The notes beneath the pieces were generated by a model, which saw only the letters and a program-made list of their open reading frames with translations, was not told the DNA's origin and did not search any database. From an uncultured Bacteroides sp. (GTDB taxonomy: Bacteria > Bacteroidota > Bacteroidia > Bacteroidales > Bacteroidaceae): a stretch of DNA of 64,000 bases. The stretch lies in contig CALUJC010000011.1 of NCBI GenBank assembly GCA_944320865.1, forward strand, positions 1-64,000, read 5' to 3'. A program made the position numbers and the translations under genes. This document shows positions 56,603-64,000 of this stretch, piece by piece. The stretch's first letter is position 1; each line of letters opens with the position of its first letter.

Positions 56603-57130
56603 ATGACCACCCTCGACACCATCATCCTCGTCATCCTGGGCCTGGGCATCCTGCTGGGTCTCGTCAAGGGCGCGCTGAAGCAACTGGCGGGACTGCTGGG
56701 CCTGGTCGTGGGGCTGCTGGCCGCCAAGGCGCTCTATGCCACCGTGGCGGAGGAGGTGTTCAGCCGCGTGACGGACAACATGACCGTGGCGCAGATGTTG
56801 TCGTTCCTGGCCATCTGGGTGGTGGTGCCGCTGCTGTTCTGGGTGGTGGCCTGCCTGCTGACCAAGGCGATGGCCGCCGTCTGCCTGGGCTGGGTGAACC
56901 GCCTGCTGGGCGGCGTGGTGGGCGGCGTGGTGCATGCGCTGCTGGTGAGCTTGGCAATATGCGTGCTGGAGGCGGTGGATACAAAGGACGACCTCATCAG
57001 CCGCGAACAGAAGCAGGAGTCTGTCCTCTACTACCGCATGGAGCCGCTGGCCGGCCTGTTCTTCCCCGCTGCCAAGACGCTGACGGAGCAGATTTATGAC
57101 GGGATAAACGAGGCGGCGGAACGCATCTGA
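56603..57130 (+). CDS. CvpA-family membrane protein
   Basis: A 175-residue protein with four hydrophobic segments in the first ~120 residues (starting with TIILVILGLGILLGLVKGA) and a polar C-terminal tail, as in CvpA (colicin V production) proteins. It begins 4 nt after the toxin gene, so it is probably read with it. The exact role of CvpA proteins in Bacteroidetes is not settled. Confidence 0.85.
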   Translation: MTTLDTIILVILGLGILLGLVKGALKQLAGLLGLVVGLLAAKALYATVAEEVFSRVTDNMTVAQMLSFLAIWVVVPLLFWVVACLLTKAMAAVCLGWVNRLLGGVVGGVVHALLVSLAICVLEAVDTKDDLISREQKQESVLYYRMEPLAGLFFPAAKTLTEQIYDGINEAAERI

Positions 57131-57158
57131 CCGCATGATAATATTCCGCAGACATACG

Positions 57159-57189
57159 GAAGGGGAAGCGCCCATCGCGCTTCCCCTTC
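57159..57189 (+). terminator. Hairpin terminator after cvpA
   Basis: GAAGGGGAAGCGC (57159-57171) pairs perfectly with 57177-57189 around a 5-nt loop. A nearly identical hairpin follows the HU-like gene at 62591. Confidence 0.65.
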
Positions 57190-57227
57190 TGTGTTTGTAT
57201 GCCCCCGGGGGAGGAGGGTTACTGTTG

Positions 57228-57265
57228 CTTGCGGGAGATGCTTCACATGCGTTCAGCATGACAGT
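57228..57265. repeat. Half copy of the GTCATnCTGA...GATCTCC repeat
   Basis: GGGAGATGCTTCACATGCGT followed by TCAGCATGACA matches one arm of the palindromic repeats at 24.35-24.42 and 63.51-63.6 kb. Confidence 0.4.
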
Positions 57266-57340
57266 TGTTCTGATATCCCCTCCTCTTTGCGGTTTATTGA
57301 AAATCTTCGTCCCCCGTTCTTCATTCTTCCCGAAAATGCG

Positions 57341-57348
57341 TATCTTTG
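57341..57348 (+). promoter_or_regulatory. -7 element of the second DUF6169-like cassette
   Basis: TATCTTTG, a perfect match, lies 28 nt before the ATG at 57377. TTCT (57317-57320) is 20 nt upstream as a weak -33. Confidence 0.55.
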
Positions 57349-57376
57349 TCCCGACAAATCAATCACTTACACAACT

Positions 57377-57568
57377 ATGGAGAAAACAATCAATCAAGAA
57401 CAAAACCCGGAACCCCGCAAGCAACCCTTGACGCGCGAGGAAATCTGGCGCCGCATGAAGGCCAACCGCCAGCACAAGCAGGAGTTTGTGGAGCGGGCCA
57501 TCAAGAGAATGACAGAAGAATATAAAGCCCGCTACGGGAAGGAACCTGCAGGGTTTGAGGTATGGTGA
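57377..57568 (+). CDS. Small basic protein, first gene of two-gene cassette (copy 2)
   Basis: A 63-residue, charged, Lys/Arg/Glu-rich protein, the counterpart of the one at 33715. I choose the ATG at 57377 because it follows the promoter and gives the same size class. It ends in GFEVW and overlaps the next gene by 7 nt (ATGGTGA), exactly the geometry of copy 1. It is GC-rich, unlike copy 1, so the two cassettes have lived in different sequence backgrounds. Function unknown. Confidence 0.75.
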   Translation: MEKTINQEQNPEPRKQPLTREEIWRRMKANRQHKQEFVERAIKRMTEEYKARYGKEPAGFEVW

Positions 57569-58065
57569 AGCTGGACTTGGAACGGATTAATGCCGTTACG
57601 CCCTATAAACTGTTCCCGACGGAAAGAGAGTTGGAGTTTCAGTTTATTACAGACTATGGCGTGATTTATACGATAGGTTTCTCTCAAGACGAGTTGCTCG
57701 ACTATGAGGAAACCTATCAGTTTGCCATTATCAATCTTAACCACCAGAAGTCGCCCCGCGACCGCAAGCTGCGCGACACGGTGGTGGCCTTTGTCTACGA
57801 GTTCTTTGCCCAGTCCGACCGGGTGATGCTCTACTTCTGCGAAACGGGCGACGAGCGTCAGAGCCTGCGCAGCCGCCTGTTCGAGTGGTGGTTCAAGAGC
57901 TCGCACCGCTCCGAAGTCTTCTTTTCCGAGTCTGCCACCATCCCCGACGAGGACGGGACGCTGAACTACGTCACCTACATCACCCGGCAGGACAATCCCA
58001 ACCTGGTCCGCATCTCCAACGAGTTCGCTATGACCGTGCAGGTGCTGCGGCAGAAGCCGGAGTGA
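57562..58065 (+). CDS. DUF6169-like protein, second gene of cassette (copy 2)
   Basis: A 167-residue protein strongly related to the one at 33888 over its whole length (FITDYGVIYTIGF, LNHQKSPRDRKLRD, LYFCETGDERQSLRSRLFEW, DEDGTLNYVTYITRQDNPNL). No signal peptide, membrane segment or catalytic motif. The gene is convergent with sufB, with only 4 nt between the stops, so no separate terminator fits. Function unknown; the conserved coupled pair suggests that the two proteins work together. Confidence 0.7.
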   Translation: MVKLDLERINAVTPYKLFPTERELEFQFITDYGVIYTIGFSQDELLDYEETYQFAIINLNHQKSPRDRKLRDTVVAFVYEFFAQSDRVMLYFCETGDERQSLRSRLFEWWFKSSHRSEVFFSESATIPDEDGTLNYVTYITRQDNPNLVRISNEFAMTVQVLRQKPE

Positions 58066-58069
58066 ATTT

Positions 58070-59545
<1,476 letters not shown>

Positions 59546-59591
59546 CGTTTATCTCGTTAGGATGGTCGTACATATACTTGTTTCTCGCGCA

Positions 59592-59599
59592 CAAAGATA
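59592..59599 (-). promoter_or_regulatory. -7 element of sufB
   Basis: On the minus strand this reads TATCTTTG, a perfect -7 match, 47 nt before the sufB start. Confidence 0.5.
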
Positions 59600-59630
59600 C
59601 ATCGTTTTGCCTAATATCCCGCCGTTTTCC

Positions 59631-59661
59631 TTTGACTTTCATGCGCAAAGCCTTATATTTG
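59631..59661 (+). promoter_or_regulatory. Promoter of the second toxin-antitoxin pair
   Basis: TTTG (59631-59634) and TATATTTG (59654-59661) are 19 nt apart, a perfect Bacteroidetes promoter. A Shine-Dalgarno AGGAGG (59678-59683) lies 8 nt before the ATG. Confidence 0.75.
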
Positions 59662-59691
59662 CAGCAGAATAACTAATAGGAGGAACCGACA

Positions 59692-59931
59692 ATGAACGCA
59701 ACCCTATCCGTACAAGACCTGTGGAGCCAGATACTCGCGCTCCCAGCCGCCGACCGACATTGGTTGCAGGACAAGCTAAACGTGTATGAAAATGAAGGAA
59801 GCCGGGAAGCACCCTGCCAGTACACCGTGGAACAACTGGAGCGGCGCCTGTCACAATCCATGCAGAGCTTCCGCCAAGGGTATTATTGCACCAGCGATGA
59901 ACTCCGCAAACGCCATGCCGTATGCGAATAA
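59692..59931 (+). CDS. Probable antitoxin (second toxin-antitoxin pair)
   Basis: A 79-residue protein of antitoxin size. The first half (LSVQDLWSQILALPAADRHW) resembles addiction-module antitoxins of the RelB/StbD-like kind, and the second half is charged. Its gene overlaps the toxin gene by 10 nt and starts with a canonical Shine-Dalgarno, which supports the start. Confidence 0.7.
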   Translation: MNATLSVQDLWSQILALPAADRHWLQDKLNVYENEGSREAPCQYTVEQLERRLSQSMQSFRQGYYCTSDELRKRHAVCE

Positions 59932-60227
59932 TCTGGACCATTCAAGCGCAAGATGACCTGGAAGCCCTGTACCGATATTGGCTGCCGGTGAATGCCAGAT
60001 ATGCCGTAAGGCTTTACAACCAGCTTATTGACGAGGCGGAAGTGCTGCTCACTTCTCCGAAAGCCGGTGCGCAGGAACGACGGTTGGCACATCGTCCCGA
60101 AGCCTACCGCTCGCTGGTAGCGGACAAACATTATAAGTTGGTTTACACGATAGAAGGAGAAGATATCGTCGTGCATGCCGTATGGGACTGTCGGCAAGAT
60201 CCCGATGCTTTGATAAGAAAAGTATGA
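59922..60227 (+). CDS. ParE/RelE-superfamily toxin
   Basis: A 101-residue basic protein of the ParE/RelE type. It has a start like IIWTIQAQDDLEALYRYWLP, then AVRLYNQLIDEAEVLLTSPK, GAQERRLAHRPEAYRSLVAD and the C-terminal KLVYTIEGEDIVVHAVWDCR typical of the ParE fold. The target (gyrase or mRNA) cannot be told. It is placed between sufB and the fimbrillin gene. Confidence 0.82.
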   Translation: MRIIWTIQAQDDLEALYRYWLPVNARYAVRLYNQLIDEAEVLLTSPKAGAQERRLAHRPEAYRSLVADKHYKLVYTIEGEDIVVHAVWDCRQDPDALIRKV

Positions 60228-60251
60228 CCAAAACATTTTAACTCAATAAGT

Positions 60252-61905
60252 ATGAAACGTATGACAACACCCACAACCCGGGGCCGGATTTTACCCCCCC
60301 CATTTTTTAAGAAAGTTTAACTTACTATCCCTCCTCGCCGTCCTCTCCTTCACGGCCTGCACGGGCGACGACACCCCCGCAGGCCAACCCCTGCCCCCCG
60401 GCGAGCACCCCATGACCTTCACCGCCGCAGGCATCGCCCTCAGCGTGGAGACCAAGGCCACGACGGACAACAACTGGCAGGGCGTCGACCAAGTATCCGT
60501 AGAAGTAGGCGGCGAAGTGAAGGCCTACGACGTCCAGTCCACCGCCCCCTACACCACCGCCACCCTCACCTCCGACAATCCTTTCTACTGGCAAAATACG
60601 GCCCCGATAGAAGTCACCGCCTGGTGGCCCACCGGCGACGTCATGCCCCAGGTGGTAGTGAAGGCCAACCAAAGCGAAGGAAACAACTACCAGGCGAGCG
60701 ACTACATCAGCGCCACGGGCACGGTGCAGTTTGGCGGCAGCCACGACCTCCAGTTCACCCACCGCACGGCCAAGGTGGTGGTCAACCCCCTGCTTGCAGG
60801 CAATGACATGACCGATGACGAACTGGCCGGCGCCACCATCGCCCTCACAGGCGTATCCACCGGCGATACCGAGAGCGCCACCGTCACCCCCTACCAGAAC
60901 ACCACCGCCCTGCTGCCCGAACAGCAGATAGCGGCCAACGAGCCTTTCATCCGAGTTACCCTGGCGGGCGGCACCACCTACAGCTACAAGCCCGACGAGG
61001 CCATCACCCTGAAAGCAGGCTATCAATATACCTACACCATCACCGTCAACAAGACCGGCCTCGGCATGGAGAATGTCGCCATCAGCAGCTGGGACAATAC
61101 GACCCCGGCCATCAGCGGCGAGGCCGAACCCCTCACCCATACCTACGACCAGGCCACCAACACCTACACCGTCTACACCGCCAAGGGCCTGCTGGCATGG
61201 GCCGCCGCAGCAGAAAGCGACGAAGAGACCAACTGTATCCTGGCCGCCGACATCGACATGGACGGGCAAAGCTGGACAACAATCAGTACAAGCTATCGCG
61301 GCACCTTCGACGGCGCGGGGCACACCATCAGCCATATATCCGGCGGACTGTTTGAATCTGTTTTCGGCACAGTCAAGAACCTGACGATACAAGACGCATC
61401 GGTCAGCGGCAGCAGCGACTATACCGGAATGATTGCAGGCAAAGTTTATAGCGGCAATATTGAAAACTGCCATGTGGTGGGCGGCAAGGTCACAGGAAAT
61501 AATTTTGCAGGAGGCATAGTCGGAATGATATATAGCCAAGCTACGGTCCGGGCTTGCTCCTCTTCGGCAACGGTTAGCGGAGAGTATAATGTAGGGGGGA
61601 TAGCAGCTCAGAGTAATGGAACCATCCTATCCTGCCATGCGACAGGGACAGTTACATCTACCCATTCCGATGTAGGAGCCATAGCGGGTTTGAACGGGGG
61701 GGCCATCATAGCCTGCTATTGGAGCGGAGCTTCCGCCAACGGTATTGGAAGAAACTCTAGCTCCTCCACTTCTTCTGAAGCCGAGAAAACCGACAACTGG
61801 CAGACGGCCGCCGAAGCCATGAACAACGCCCTCCCCGACGACTTCGGCTGGGAGTGGCAGGCCAGCGACGCGGACACCCCGCCCGTCATGGTGAAGAAAG
61901 AATAA
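60252..61905 (+). CDS. Fimbrillin-like lipoprotein with GLUG repeats, N terminus out of frame at a poly-C tract
   Basis: The body (from about 60319) encodes a lipoprotein signal (LAVLSFTAC, Cys codon at 60358), a fimbrillin/Mfa-like domain to about 61110 and C-terminal GLUG-type repeats (MIAGKVYSGNIENC, GGIVGMIYSQA, GGIAAQSNGTILSCHATG). In this frame no ATG exists before the signal; a TGA at 60262 closes it. The ATGs at 60252 and 60261 lead into the C8 tract in another frame and stop at TAA 60308. Removing one C would join ATG 60252 to the signal peptide and body. So the gene is OFF as written, a likely phase-variable surface fimbria or adhesin subunit. An ATG at 60412 would give a protein without signal, which I think unlikely to be the real start. 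Confidence 0.75.
60294..60308 (+). repeat. C8 and T6 homopolymer tracts at the fimbrillin start
   Basis: Eight C residues (60294-60301) are followed by A and six T. A one-base change in C8 would switch the reading frame of the fimbrillin-like gene. Confidence 0.7.
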
Positions 61906-62009
61906 AGAGATACGGACAATGATAAACTCCCACTTCCCGGCGGGAGACGGTGCCGGGAAAACTCCTTACAACCTCTGCCTGTCCGCACCCGTCCGCGACA
62001 AAGCCGAAA

Positions 62010-62028
62010 GCCGAGGGTCACCCTCGGC
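62010..62028 (+). terminator. Perfect hairpin between the fimbrillin-like and HU-like genes
   Basis: GCCGAGGGT-C-ACCCTCGGC with a single loop base, followed by AAAACC. No T-run on the plus strand, so the terminator role is uncertain. Confidence 0.4.
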
Positions 62029-62072
62029 AAAACCGGGGCGCAGGGGCGCGAGGAGCCTAATCCAGATAGCAT

Positions 62073-62561
62073 ATGTTGTTTTTCAAATCCATGTATCAAA
62101 AGTTGACAAAGAAGTGGTACCCCGTGCTCGTCACGGTGAACGACCCCGTCGAGACGCAGGAACTGGCGGAGCGCGTGGCGCGCGAGAGCAGCATGTCGCC
62201 GGGCGACGTGCATAATGTCATCCGCACCATAGTGCCCATCATGACCGACTACCTGCGCGACGGCCGCCCCGTGCACCTCGAAGGGCTGGGCTGGTTCCGC
62301 TTCACCTGCCAGGCCACGGGCAAGGGCGTGGACACCGAGGAAGAGGTCAATGCCCAGCAAATCACCGGCGTGCGCGTGCAGTTCACCCCCGAACGCGAGC
62401 GCAACATGGGCGGAGGCTACACCCGCGCCCTGGTGGACGACCTCTCCTTCACCAAATGGAAGGGCGACGACGCCGACCTCATGCCGGACGACACCGACGA
62501 CCCCGACGGGGGCAGCGACGGCGGGGGCGGCGAAGACGAATCGGGAGACCTGTTCGGGTAA
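62073..62561 (+). CDS. HU-like DNA-binding protein with acidic tail
   Basis: A 162-residue protein; ATG 62091 is an alternative start. Residues about 15-120 resemble the HU-fold proteins common in Bacteroides (ETQELAERVARESSMSPGDV, then TIVPIMTDYLRDGRPVHLEG, LGWFRFTCQATG). The C-terminal ~30 residues are Asp/Gly-rich (DDTDDPDGGSDGGGGEDESG), an unusual acidic tail. It probably binds DNA, but its specific role is unknown. It lies between the fimbrillin-like gene and sufC. Confidence 0.75.
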   Translation: MLFFKSMYQKLTKKWYPVLVTVNDPVETQELAERVARESSMSPGDVHNVIRTIVPIMTDYLRDGRPVHLEGLGWFRFTCQATGKGVDTEEEVNAQQITGVRVQFTPERERNMGGGYTRALVDDLSFTKWKGDDADLMPDDTDDPDGGSDGGGGEDESGDLFG

Positions 62562-62590
62562 CCCTCCCCCAGCCGGGAGCAACAAACACG

Positions 62591-62622
62591 GAAAGGGAAG
62601 CGCGGACGGGCGCTTCCCTTTC
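62591..62622 (+). terminator. Hairpin terminator after the HU-like gene
   Basis: GAAAGGGAAGCGC (62591-62603) pairs perfectly with 62610-62622 around GACGGG. Nearly identical to the terminator at 57159. Confidence 0.7.
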
Positions 62623-62670
62623 GTTATAAAAAAAACGGCCCGCCCGCGCCTGTTTCCGGGGGAAAAACGC

Positions 62671-62678
62671 TAACTTTG
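62671..62678 (+). promoter_or_regulatory. Candidate -7 element for sufC
   Basis: TAACTTTG matches TAnnTTTG and lies 36 nt before the sufC ATG. A separate promoter here fits the split of sufC-sufD from sufB. Confidence 0.5.
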
Positions 62679-62713
62679 CGCCTCAAAATCATGTAACTAA
62701 TACGTATATCCAT

Positions 62714-63466
62714 ATGTTAGAGATCAAAGACCTCCATGCCAGCATCAATGGCAAAGAGATATTGCGGGGCATCAACCTCACCATCCGCGACGGCGAGGTG
62801 CACGCCCTGATGGGACAGAACGGCGCGGGCAAGAGCACGCTGAGCAACGTTCTCGTGGGCCATCCCGCCTACGAAGTGACACGCGGGACGGTGACCTTCA
62901 ACGGCAAGAACCTGCTGGCCCTTTCGCCCGAAGACCGGGCGCACGAGGGGCTGTTCCTGTCCTTCCAGACACCGGTGGAAATCCCCGGCGTGTCCATGGT
63001 GAACTTCATGCGCACCGCAGTGAATGAGCAGCGCAAGTACCGCCACCTACCCGCCCTTTCGGCCTCCGAGTTCCTCAAACTGATGCGCGAGAAGCGTGCC
63101 ATCGTGGAGCTTGACAGCAAGCTGGCCAACCGCTCCGTCAACGAGGGCTTCAGCGGCGGCGAGAAGAAGCGCAATGAAATCTTCCAAATGGCCATGCTGG
63201 AGCCTACCTTCGCCATCCTCGACGAGACGGACTCCGGCCTGGACGTGGACGCCCTGCGCATCGTGGCCGAAGGCTTCAACAAGCTGCGCACGCCGCAGAC
63301 GTCCGCCCTTGTCATCACGCACTACCAGCGCCTGCTGGATTATCTGAAACCGGACACGGTGCACGTGCTTCTCGGCGGACGCATCGTCAAGACCGGCGGA
63401 CCGGAACTGGCGACGGAGATTGAGCAGCGCGGATTTGATTGGATTAAGAAGGAGGTAAATGAATGA
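62714..63466 (+). CDS. sufC: Fe-S cluster assembly ATPase SufC
   Basis: A 250-residue ABC-type ATPase with Walker A GQNGAGKST (34-42), Q-loop region FLSFQTPVEIPG, signature FSGGEKKRNEI, Walker B FAILDETDSGLD and a switch His in VITHYQRLL. SufC drives the SufBCD scaffold. Here it is followed by sufD, with a palindromic repeat element between them. Confidence 0.97.
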   Translation: MLEIKDLHASINGKEILRGINLTIRDGEVHALMGQNGAGKSTLSNVLVGHPAYEVTRGTVTFNGKNLLALSPEDRAHEGLFLSFQTPVEIPGVSMVNFMRTAVNEQRKYRHLPALSASEFLKLMREKRAIVELDSKLANRSVNEGFSGGEKKRNEIFQMAMLEPTFAILDETDSGLDVDALRIVAEGFNKLRTPQTSALVITHYQRLLDYLKPDTVHVLLGGRIVKTGGPELATEIEQRGFDWIKKEVNE

Positions 63467-63474
63467 TTAATTAG

Positions 63475-63624
63475 GCGCGGATTACGCGGATGGTATCTGT
63501 CATCCTGAGCGTAGCAAAGCGGAGTCGAAGGATCTCCTTTAATTCCGTTTCCATCGGGAGATGTTTCGACTACGCCCTACGGGCTCCGCTCAACATGACA
63601 GACAGCATCCGCGCCTAAAAATTA
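63475..63624. repeat. Palindromic repeat between sufC and sufD
   Basis: TTAGGCGCGGAT (about 63475-63486) is inverted near 63611-63622. Inside, CTGTCATCCTGAGCG... GAAGGATCTCC pairs imperfectly with GGGAGATG... GCTCAACATGACAG. It belongs to the same family as the elements at 24.35 and 57.23 kb. Confidence 0.55.
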
Positions 63625-63631
63625 ATAGATT

Positions 63632-64000
63632 ATGAGACCCGAACAACAATACATCGACCTATACGCCCAGGCGGAGGCTCTGCTGCGCAATCACAGCGCC
63701 GAGCCGCTGAACCGTCTGCGTGCCCGTGCCTTCGCCGACTTCGAGCGGCTGGGCTTCCCCACCCGCAAAGAAGAAGCCTATAAATACACCGACGTGGCCA
63801 AGTGCTTCGAACCGGACTATGGCATGAACTTCAAGCGGCTGGCCTTCCCCGTCAATCCCTACGAAGTGTTCAAGTGCGACGTGCCCAACATGAGCACCGC
63901 CCTCTATTTCATGGTGAACGATACCTTTTATTCAGCTACGAGCTACGAGCTACGGGCTACGGGTAAGGAAAAAGAAAAAGGGAAAGAGGAGAAGGAACTC
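63632..64000 (+). CDS. sufD: Fe-S cluster assembly protein SufD, N-terminal part (3' end outside window)
   Basis: The frame is open from ATG 63632 to the end of the window (123 codons). The N-terminal part is family-like (FADFERLGFPTRKEEAYKYT, then DVAKCFEPDYGMNF and NPYEVFKCDVPNMST). From about residue 100 the sequence turns into a low-complexity stretch rich in Ser, Thr, Tyr and then Lys/Glu, encoded by CTACGRG heptamers and an A/G-rich run. It is in frame as far as can be seen, but looks like inserted repeat DNA. SufD partners with SufB and SufC. Confidence 0.88.
   Translation, partial: MRPEQQYIDLYAQAEALLRNHSAEPLNRLRARAFADFERLGFPTRKEEAYKYTDVAKCFEPDYGMNFKRLAFPVNPYEVFKCDVPNMSTALYFMVNDTFYSATSYELRATGKEKEKGKEEKEL
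63935..63963 (+). repeat. Heptamer repeat inside sufD
   Basis: Four copies of a CTACGRG unit (63936-63963) match the heptamers of the intergenic elements at 24.75 and 35.83 kb. This placement in a coding region is unusual. Confidence 0.55.

Noticed and set aside
60412..60420. ATG 60412 as real start of the fimbrillin-like gene
   Set aside because: The frame upstream already encodes a good lipoprotein signal ending in Cys at 60358, so the natural protein starts earlier, across the C8 tract.

Overview
The window is a stretch of a Bacteroidales chromosome, most like a gut Bacteroides-group species. The evidence is three SusC/SusD pairs, a hybrid two-component regulator, Bacteroidetes-type promoters (TAnnTTTG, in places with TTTG about 19 nt upstream), few Shine-Dalgarno sequences, and housekeeping genes with Bacteroides-like neighbours (speA-argB, rimP-nusA-infB, cvpA, suf). 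Most genes are GC-rich. AT-rich islands mark likely acquired pieces: the Rhs tip and its followers (about 0.5-2.2 kb), parts of 26.9-27.5 kb, susD2, and the first DUF6169-like cassette (33.7-34.4 kb).

Layout. 0-5.8 kb: Rhs locus, with the C-terminal part of one Rhs protein and a variable tip, candidate immunity genes, and a second Rhs protein that lacks the core. 6.0-9.8 kb: speA, argB, an ECF sigma factor and a likely anti-sigma factor. 10-11.8 kb: a DUF2807-type adhesin-like lipoprotein and a SprT/YgjP-like metallopeptidase. 12.0-43.9 kb: a polysaccharide utilization locus (PUL) with an HTCS regulator, two susCD pairs, a metallo-beta-lactamase/esterase fusion, a type-B carboxylesterase, a leucine-rich-repeat lipoprotein, four esterase-D-type esterases (three in tandem with an N-terminal E-set/CBM48-like domain) and two GH3 glycosidases. 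44.1-50.8 kb: a DUF6377-type regulator with a third susCD pair. 51-57 kb: rimP-nusA-infB, a RelE-type toxin-antitoxin pair and cvpA. 57-64 kb: a second copy of a two-gene DUF6169-like cassette, sufB on the minus strand, a second toxin-antitoxin pair, a fimbrillin-like gene whose start is out of frame at a C8 tract, an HU-like gene, sufC and the start of sufD.

How the PUL may work (inference). SusC/D pairs import oligosaccharides, six esterases remove acyl or hydroxycinnamoyl groups, and the two GH3 enzymes trim oligosaccharides. No endo-acting glycanase is visible, so the locus looks like an accessory de-esterification PUL for decorated xylan-type fibre. A direct repeat of about 21 bp, related to TTTGAAC-N6/7-GACA, lies upstream of susC1, the carboxylesterase and two of the tandem esterases. 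In all four places the promoter-proximal repeat starts exactly 42 nt before a TTGCA block, which points to one shared regulator, most simply the HTCS at 12.5-16.6 kb.

Other points of interest are the phase-variation candidate at 60.25 kb, the duplicated cassette with a conserved 7-nt gene overlap, the split and inverted suf genes, a heptamer repeat apparently inserted in the sufD coding region, and many palindromic elements in the intergenic gaps. All calls come from reading the sequence; no database search was run.
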